Under the pieces are notes generated by a model. It was not told the origin of the DNA. It saw only the letters and a list, made by a program, of their open reading frames with translations, and searched no databases. Below are positions 56,817-64,000 of a DNA stretch of 64,000 bases, one piece after another. Source of the DNA: Patella vulgata (lineage: Eukaryota; Mollusca; Gastropoda; Patellidae); contig NC_065885.2 of assembly GCF_932274485.2 (NCBI RefSeq), positions 43,103,062 through 43,167,061 on the forward strand, given 5' to 3'. The position numbers and the translations under genes were made by a program. Each line of letters starts with the position of its first letter. The first letter of the stretch is position 1.

Positions 56817-58413
56817 CTAGAACTGCGACGCAGTAATGACGGGTTTCACCGCTGGCCCGTTACCATTGAACATATGTCACTTCCGGTATCGATGAAATCA
56901 TTAAACAGGTTTTCATATAAGCATTGCACACATCAAATAAAATGTACGCAGAATCAACAAAATCCAGCAAAATCAATTCATTGTATACATTTGTTATATG
57001 TAAGTGATCCTGACAAAATTACATTACTTCCGGTGATAATGAAAATGTTATGAAATCAGAAATGGCATAAGGCATCACATGGTGAAAATGTTATGTAAAT
57101 CGAATAATAATTTCCACTTTCATAGACCAAAAACCTTGAACAGTGACTTGTAGAATATCGTCTATTTCTCTGCAACCGTACAAGTTATAAACCATTTTTT
57201 GGTATCTGTATGATCGTATGGGTTCAATCTATTTGTTGATTGGAATCAAATATCATAATTTTAAAAACATTACAAATTAGACTCATTTCAATAAAATATC
57301 TGTTTTGAAGGCTAAAAATACAGTTTTTGCCAAAATGACGTTACTTCCGGTGATAATGAAAATCTTAAATTACTTGTATGAAATTGTAAATGGCATTAGG
57401 TATCACACAGTGAAAATTTTATGAAATCGATTAATAATTTACACTTTTATGGACCAAAAACCTTGAAAAGTGACCTGTTGAAAATCGCCTATTTCTCCGC
57501 AACTGAACAAACAATTTTGTGAAATCTATATGACCGTATGAATTTTAATAATATGAGAATGTAAACCAAAAGTTAAAATTATTAATACATATTAAATAAT
57601 TCTTGTTTGAAAAAAATATTGATTTTAAAAGTTAAAAATGCATTTTTTGACAAAATGGCGTCACTTCCGTTGTCAATTTTAAATTGTAATCAATTTGATA
57701 CGACGCATACTTGCTTTGTGAATCAAATGGAGTCACTTTTGTGAAAATCCAATAATAATTGACTATTTTACAGGCAAAATAACGAAAACAGTGACTTATG
57801 CAAAATTGCCCATTTCTAGGTAACTGCTTATATTACAAACTAATTTTAACATACATTTTCTTCGTATGGATTATAGCTACAAGTGTATAAATGTTACTTA
57901 GAAATATTTTAAAATCTGAAAAGCCTGAATGGGTTGTAAATAGGTCAATTTTACACCTTTTTTCACCTCTTAATCGAATTTGCTCGAAAATGAAATCGAA
58001 ATTAAAAAAACCGATCCCAACATTTTGTGCGCCTTTAAATGCCACACTCTTTTAGTTATATCAGTTTTTTTAAAAAAAATAATATTTGCTTTCGAAAAAT
58101 GGTACCTAACTGTCAAAATTGTAGTTTTTGGTAAAATTAAGCCACTTCCGGTACCGACAGATATCTCTATCGGTAACAAAAAAAATGACAATTGAGACAA
58201 CGGAGTATATGAACTTTGTTTTATACAAATCGAGCAATAAATAATTAATCTAGGACTGAAAAACTGAATTAGCCAATGGCGGCCAAGGAAAATTACTGAG
58301 ACAAAACAATTTCACATTTTTGCCCAAGTCAGATGACTCGTTAGTTTTCTGTAAAACACGACTAAAAAATATTTATAAATAAAAAAGTTTTTTGTAAAAA
58401 TTTAAATTTTCAG
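56817..58413 (-). mobile_element. HLE-B copy 13, fused to an A 5' end
   Basis: CTAG at 56817-56820 with the hairpin CTGC-GAC-GCAG (plus view). Modules run to AAAAATTTAAATTTTCAG at 58413, where family A sequence takes over. The B 5' module and GGCGCC block are absent. Confidence 0.75.
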
Positions 58414-58707
58414 ATTTCGAACGACAAAAGCCATAAATGAATGTTCGAAATTCAAAAATGTGAGATAGCCATTGTCTCGGAAAAGATTCAGGGTTTCCAA
58501 AAATGTGAATTGTTTTAAAGTAGGCAAAGAATTTGCGAAACCACGGCCGATTTTTGATTTATTGCTACCGTTCAAAATTCGGCCACTTCCGGTCTGCGCA
58601 GAAGTTTCAAAAGTACTTTATCGAGTAGCCACCACATGATTTCCCGAGAGAAAATTGAACCCTAGATCGATATCTGTTTTCGATCATGGAGAAATAGGCT
58701 CCCGCGG
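58414..58707 (-). mobile_element. HLE-A 5' end attached to a B body
   Basis: ATTTCGAACGACAAAAGCC onward matches the A 5' region at 46125-46420, including TTCGGCCACTTCCGGTCTGC and the terminal GAGCCTATTTCTCC (minus view). With 56817-58413 it makes an element with a B 3' end and an A 5' end. (AAT)n follows to 58737. Confidence 0.72.
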
Positions 58708-58738
58708 TAAATAATAATAATAATAATAATAATAATAA

Positions 58739-61452
58739 CTAGACCTGCAAGCAGCACTGAACCGGCTTTCAGGAATCAGACAGGAAGTGTGTCATACAAT
58801 AGCCTATTTATCGAGCTACCAAACGATACTTTAGATGTTTTGATCCGGTCACACCCGACGGTGAAATCCCGATTGTTCCAAGAGCACCGATTTTTTTACT
58901 GTCTTTTTTTTAAAAATATCGAATATTTTTTTGACTACTTCCTGTTTACGGATCATTATCGGGATAGATTTAACAAGTGGTATGGGAACTTAACTTCCTG
59001 TACCAGAAGTTTGAGGAAGATCCATTGGACAGTTTTACCTCCCTTATACCACTAGAAGCAGATTTACAGATATAACGATTTTTCGACTTTTTTTTAAAAT
59101 ATTGTATCCCTTTTGGACCATTTATACTATATTAAGGGTTTTAAATTTGGATTCACACCCCAGACCAGCGTTAGGACTCTAAGTAACAGAAGTTTAAGAA
59201 AGGAAATAAAAGTAATTTTCGAGATAAAAGCGTCTGAATAGGCTCCAAAAAGGAAAATACTAGATTTTCAGCATCTCATAATATATTACGTAACCAGCGA
59301 TTTTTTACCATTGAGATGTCATAAGATCGCCCATTGTTCGGGCTATCCAATGACACTTTAGTTGTTTTGATTCGTTGAAATATGGCGTTGTAATCACTTT
59401 TTTCGCAAGATCACCATTTTTTACTTTTTAAGTTTTTTTTTTCAAAATATCGGATATTTTTTCGACTACTTCCGGTTTTTGGATCATTGTCGGGATAGTT
59501 TTAACATGTTGTTTGAATAGGTAACTTTCTCATTTCTGCTCAAGTAGGATGATATTTTAACCCTGTGTAAAATACCATCAAAAAATATTCATAAATAAAA
59601 AAGATTTTCGTAAAAAAAAATTAAAAAGGTTTTCGTAAAAAAAAATTTTTTTCAAAATATCGGACATTTTTTCGACTACTTCCGGTTTTACGATCATTGT
59701 CGTGATAGCTTTATGAAGTTCTTTGGATACTTAACTTTCTGTACCAGAAGTGTCAGAAACATCCAATGAGTAGTTTTGGAAAAAAAGATAAATCAAAGAG
59801 CGTTTCCAAAAATTTAACGATTTTTCAATTTTTTTTCAAAGTTTGAGGCCATTTTTGGACCACCTATATTATTTCAATGCTTTTCATTTTGGATTCACTA
59901 TATAGACAACCGATAGGACTTTGAGTAAGAAAAGTTTAAGAAAAATCGTAGGCGTCGTTTTCGAGAAAATGGCGTCTCAGAATGTTAAAAAATCGGAAAA
60001 TACTAGATTTTTCTTCATACAATAATTTATTTCCTTACCATCAAAATCGTATTATTTAGATACCATATGATGGTCCATTAATAGGGCTATCCAACGACAC
60101 TTTAGTTCTTTTGGTCCGCTATTACCTAAGGGAGAAATCAATTTTTTCGCAAGTGCGACAATGTTTTTAACCTTTGTGTTTCATTTTTTGAATACTTCCG
60201 GTATAGTTATTATTGTCGGAATAGTTTTAATAGCCGGTTTGGGCACTAAAATAGCCACAGGGCTCTGTAATGATATATTACATTATCTGATCAGATAAAA
60301 TGCCCCTGAGAAATCCTATGTTCAAAAGTGCCAACAATGCAAAAAAATTAAAATATCGAAAATTAAATTTCAATAACTACATACATATTATACATCTTTA
60401 GAATCGTAATTAGGTCAGCTATAAGAATATACAACCTTTTTTTGAAAATCTCTTAAAATAAAAAAATAGTAGAGCATTTTCCTATATTTCACGATTTTTC
60501 GACTTTTTTCGATTTTCAGTCCGTTATTTCACCTATTCCAGATATTTCAAAGTCGTAATGGAATGCTTCGTACACAAGACTACCACAAGGTCTCTCGATA
60601 GAGAAAGTTTCATAAAAATCGCTGGCGTAGTTTTTGAGATACAGGCGTCCAAGAATGCTAAAAATCAGAAAATACTTGATTTTCAGCGTGCCATATTTTG
60701 CTGCCTGATCATAGTATCCGCAGGAATAGGGTATCATTCAGTGGTCCAATCATCGCCCGACCAAATGATACCTTAATTTGTTTAATCCGTTGATATCGGA
60801 CGGAAAAATCGTGTTTTTACCCAAAACAACAATTTTTCACGTTTTTTTCAAAATATCGCATATTATTTCGACTACTTCCGGTTTAAGGATTCTTGTCGAA
60901 ATTGCTTTATAAGTTGGTATTGGACTATAACTTTATGTTCCAGAAGTTTCAGAAACGTCAATTCTGCCATAAAACGAAACCCGAGCTCACAAAATGGGAA
61001 GAAAATTCGAAAAAAATCGAAAAATAAAGGGCGATAACTCTGAATAAAACTTATATTACTGGAATCGGATGGAATTCAGGTATCCAAAAATGTAAGTCAA
61101 ATTTGAAAATTTTGAAAAATAACAAAAATTGTCTCGTAAACAACATGTTTTCAATTTTCGAACGATAAAAGTCATAGACGCATGTTCGAAATTGAAAAAT
61201 GTGAGATAGCCATTGTCTAAGAAAAGATTCAGGGATTCCAAAAATGTAATTTGCTTGAAAATGGATAAAGAATTGACGAAACTATGGCCAATTTTAAATT
61301 TTTAGACAACGTACAAAGTTCGGTCACTTTCGGTATGCGCAGAAATTTCAAAAATATTTTATCAAGTAGCCACCACATGGTTTCCCGTTAGAAAATCTAA
61401 TTCCAGATCGATATCTGTTTTCGATCATGGAGATCTAGGCTCCCGCGGTAAA
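58739..61452 (-). mobile_element. HLE-A copy 6, longest, with a B fragment inside
   Basis: CTAG at 58739-58742, hairpin CTGC-AA-GCAG (plus view); 5' end TTTACCGCGGGAGCC (minus) at about 61452, then (AAT)n. It holds five or so modules with ACTTCCGGT near 58936 (CTGT), 59465, 59680 and 60880. At 59523-59640 a B-like stretch (TCATTTCTGCTCAAGTAGGA, AAAATATTCATAAATAAAAA) interrupts the module series. Confidence 0.75.
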
Positions 61453-61470
61453 TAATAATAATAATAATAA

Positions 61471-61699
61471 CTAGATCTGCTAAGCAGATATTAAAGCTTT
61501 CATATTCACAGTCACTGTCACATGTCATAGAAATAATATGAACAGAAAAAAAAAAATCATTATAATGAGTAAAAATTTGGTGAAGTTAATTCGATTTTTC
61601 ACTGGTAAATAATTAAATAGACAAGTGGCATAACTTGACCCGCATCCCATCAGCTATCCTGAAAAATGCTGGAAAAATTAAACAAGTAAATTGTGTTTA
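61471..61699 (-). mobile_element. Family F hairpin-CTAG end, second copy
   Basis: On the minus strand: ATGAAAGCTTTAATATCTGC, the stem ATCTGC-TTA-GCAGAT, then CTAG at 61471-61474 and (ATT)n. Matches 47400 for about 35 bp. What follows is unassigned AT-rich DNA. Confidence 0.5.
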
Positions 61700-61790
61700 G
61701 TACTGGGTTAATTAAGACAGGCATATGCCTTTGCTATACAGGATGACATGAGGGAAATTTAGCTTGGGAGGTGTAGGCCTGCAGCCAAAA
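61700..61790 (-). mobile_element. SINE family 2 fragment, old
   Basis: ACTGGGTTAATTAAGACAGG, CATATGCC, AGGGAAATTTAGC and GGTGTAGGCCTGC match 29315-29400 of the full-length SINE with many changes. Tail and head are absent. Confidence 0.6.
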
Positions 61791-62587
61791 TTTCTAGCTA
61801 GCTTAGAAACACAACTCCGCTACACGGTCTTCCATAAAAGAAAAACTATACATTTTTGGAAAGCTTATGATGCCAGGAAGACAAAATCTGGGAGTTCCAA
61901 GCAAAATGTTTGCAATTTATTGATTTAGGGCCAGATGAAATTCGTCAAAATTGTCAAATAAATGCTATTTGTGTACTAACAATTCTGAAGTTGACATAAA
62001 ATTAAATAGTTGGTAAAACACCTCATGCCTTCATCCTTGGCAATGAACAGTTTATTGGACAGATTTTGATGTAAATAAAAATGCTCAAAACACAAATGTC
62101 ATGGGTGAATAAAGAATTGTGGAAATCCATTAACGGTAAAAAAGAATTATCTCCCTTTCTGTCAAATGCCTGTAATTGATAGACTATCAGGTCTTGTATG
62201 AATCATAAGACCAGGTGTGGGCAAACAAGCCCAATAATTATTTTGTTTGTTGGATCTCAAGGGCCTGTTAGGGTTGGTTGTTGGATGTTTGCTCAGAAAT
62301 TATCGCTTGTATGGAACATGCTAGAGCCGATTTGTAGCATATTCTAGCCAGGGGATATGTTTGACAGTAGTTGAGTGATATGCTTTTGAAATAATGGAGA
62401 TCAGTAGCACTTTATAAGCATTGAACCACATGATTTTTTTCCACTAAGATAAACATTCTAAACCCACATACATGTTCCCTTTCAATTAGCCACTACAGTA
62501 TTTTTACAACTGTACATGTAGCTGTGAACTACTATTTCGGATATGATTAATGGTCAAATTACAAACATACATGTAGATATAAGTTAA
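61791..62587. other. Low-copy DNA without recognised features
   Basis: No repeat end, domain or long ORF is seen. Small palindromes such as ACATACATGT occur near 62470 and 62565. Confidence 0.35.
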
Positions 62588-63802
62588 ACAAGCCAACAGT
62601 GAGGCTGATGTCCCCCGCCGAAATAGGAAAATAATTAGAGGACACATATAAATTTATCACAAATTATCTTTTACAAAGTATTGAACAATCAAACAGTTCA
62701 ACCAATCAAATTGCTTATCTCTGCTTATCCTAAGCGGAAAATGCTCATCTTCGAACTCCATCAAGGCATTGACCTAATCAACACATACACCAAGTTTGAA
62801 CATTCTAGCTCAATTAGGAAGAGAGTTATCGTGCCCCAAAGTATCAACCAATCAAATTGCTTATCTCTGCTTACCCTAAGCGGAAAATGCTCATCTTCGA
62901 ACTCCATCAAGGCATTGACCTAATAAACACATACACCAAGTTTGATCATTCTAGCTCAATTAAAAGTTATCGTGTCCCAAAGCATCAACCAATCAAATTG
63001 CTTATCTCTGCTTACCCTAAGCGGAAAATGCTCATCGTCGAACTCCATCAAGGCATTGACCTAATCAACACATACACCAAGTTTGAACATTCTAGCCCAA
63101 TTAGGAAGAGAGTTATCGTGTCCCAAAGCATCAACCAATCAAATTGCTTATCTCTGCTTACCCTAAGCGGAAAATGCTCATCTTCGAACTCCATCAAGGC
63201 ATTGACCTAATCAACACATACACCAAGTTTGAACATTCTAGCTCAATTAGGAAGAGAGTTATCGTGCCCCAAAGTATCAACCAATCAAATTGCTTATCTC
63301 TGCTTACCCTAAGCGGAAAATGCTCATCTTCGAACTCCATCAAGGCATTGACCTAATAAACACATACACCAAGTTTGAACATTCTAGCTCAATTAAAAGT
63401 TATCGTGTCCCAAAGCATCAACCAATCAAATTGCTTATCTCTGCTTACCCTAAGCGGAAAATGCTCATCGTCGAACTCCATCAAGGCATTGACCTAATCA
63501 ACACATACACCAAGTTTGAACATTCTAGCCAAATTAGGAAGAGAGTTATCGTGTCCCAAAGCATCAACCAATCAAATTGCTTATCTCTGCTTACCCTAAG
63601 CGGAAAATGCTCATCTTCGAACTCCATCAAGGCATTGACCTAATAAACACATACACCAAGTTTGAACATTCTAGCTCAATTAGGAAGAGAGTTATTGTGT
63701 CCCAAAAAGTGTGACGGACAGACAGACGGACGGACGGACGGACAGACAGACGGACGAACCCATTTTAATAGTCCCCTGCTTTCTTCGAAAGGCGGGGGAC
63801 AA
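62588..63802 (+). mobile_element. HLE-E copy 3
   Basis: Same ends as copy 1: ACAAGCCAACAGTGAGGCTG, TGTCCCCCGCC at 62609-62619, and the terminal hairpin 63771-63800 with GGCGGGGGACA at 63791-63801. The first 110 bp equal copy 1, but about 300 bp of copy 1 (from 41383) is absent, so the array starts sooner. A-rich DNA follows the end. Confidence 0.75.
62698..63706 (+). repeat. 146-bp tandem array with a 433-bp higher-order unit
   Basis: Seven units. By their ends they are type a (GTGCCCCAAAGTATC), type b (CTCAATTAAAAGTTATC, lacking about 6 bp) and type c (CTAGCCCAATTAGG or CTAGCCAAATTAGG), in the order a-b-c-a-b-c, then a terminal unit z leading to GTGTGACGGAC. The trimer spans 433 bp. Each unit has a CCAAT-like AACCAATCAAATTG. 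433 is not divisible by 3, so reading frames are lost between repeats. Confidence 0.85.
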
Positions 63803-63872
63803 AAAAATAATTGTGTATCTGGGCTGGAATGAAGGGAAAGGTTAGAAAACAGGATGAACAGTTGTGAAATTA

Positions 63873-63878
63873 TTTATT
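63873..63878 (-). promoter_or_regulatory. Candidate polyadenylation signal AATAAA
   Basis: AATAAA on the minus strand about 65 bases after the TAA of the possible C-terminal exon, a usual distance for a short 3' UTR. Confidence 0.35.
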
Positions 63879-63942
63879 AAAGTGAAACAATCATTGAAAA
63901 TCAAAATTAAACAGTTACTCTGCACATCAAATGTCATCAAAG

Positions 63943-64000
63943 TTAATCTTCATTATCATCATCACTGTCACTAAATGTATTAACATCAAATTCGGTCTCT
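63943..64000 (-). CDS. Possible C-terminus of a host gene (edge of window)
   Basis: The minus strand from 64000 reads ETEFDVNTFSDSDDDNED and a TAA stop at 63943-63945. Acidic Asp/Glu/Ser-rich tails like this end many nuclear and chaperone-type proteins. The following DNA behaves like a 3' UTR and has AATAAA about 65 bases on. Only 18 codons are visible, so the protein cannot be named, and chance is not excluded. The region is free of repeat sequence, unlike most of the window. Confidence 0.35.
   Translation of the reverse strand, partial: ETEFDVNTFSDSDDDNED

Noticed and set aside
41729-63643. Repeated ORFs of 70-118 aa in the E arrays
   Set aside because: Units of 140-147 bp and the 433-bp trimer shift the frame at each repeat; the ORFs are translations of a non-coding tandem array.
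1-64000. Retroviral, LTR-element or Polinton copies
   Set aside because: No gag, protease, integrase, capsid or packaging motif and no long terminal repeat pair was seen; the only reverse transcriptase remnants are Penelope-like and LINE.

Overview
The window looks like intergenic DNA from a mollusc, probably a bivalve. It is AT-rich (about one third G+C by eye). It carries several tRNA-derived SINEs with a V-SINE-like central domain and the GGACGTTAAACCCC tail common in molluscan SINEs, a Penelope-like reverse transcriptase fragment, and one intact Tc1-like transposase. The only hint of a host gene is a possible acidic C-terminus with a polyadenylation signal at the right edge (minus strand, 63943-64000). 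Nearly all other short ORFs lie inside repeats and do not look coding.

Most of the window is built from non-coding repeat families, labelled HLE (Helitron-like element) A, B, C, D, E and G here. A and B run 2-3 kb. One end reads hairpin-CTAG (A: CTGCTTGCAGGTCTAG; B: CTGCATCGCAGTTCTAG) and abuts an (ATT)n tract. The other end is T-rich, then a TATTTCTCAG-like block. They lie head to tail, minus strand at 0-11.7 kb, plus strand at 13-26 kb and minus strand at 42-61 kb, so the next copy starts in the microsatellite where the last one stopped. A, B, C and G share a recognisable 5' module of about 130 bp. Family B is built of degenerate modules of about 330 bp, most holding a TKACGTYAYTTCCGGT-like motif; family A has modules of about 540 bp with ACTTCCGGT. 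D (terminal hairpin ATACGYCCACAT/ATGTGGGCGTAT) and E (terminal hairpin GTCCCC.../...GGGGGAC, 146-bp repeats) are other families with one hairpin end. No Rep/helicase ORF is present, so all would be non-autonomous; the Helitron-like assignment is inferred from end structure.

Layout: 0-11.7 kb, tandem B elements. 11.7-13.1 kb, Tc1-like transposon with intact transposase. 13.1-17.3 kb, B elements in reverse orientation, making a 3-kb inverted duplication with 7.6-10.6 kb. 17.3-17.5 kb, four mini-hairpins. 17.5-23.4 kb, family C with a 930-bp unit in three copies and several SINEs. 23.5-26.1 kb, B. 26.5-27.5 kb, D. 27.6-41 kb, lower-copy DNA with SINEs, a CGAC-rich foldback, two MITEs, Penelope and LINE remnants and two D copies. 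41.3-63.8 kb, E, B, A, G, A, B, A, B, A and E again, with chimeric junctions and one clean E-into-A insertion.

No gene network can be described. The interest lies in the structure of the repeats: hairpins whose stems differ in sequence but still pair, a shared 5' module, module swapping between families, and a higher-order repeat in E.
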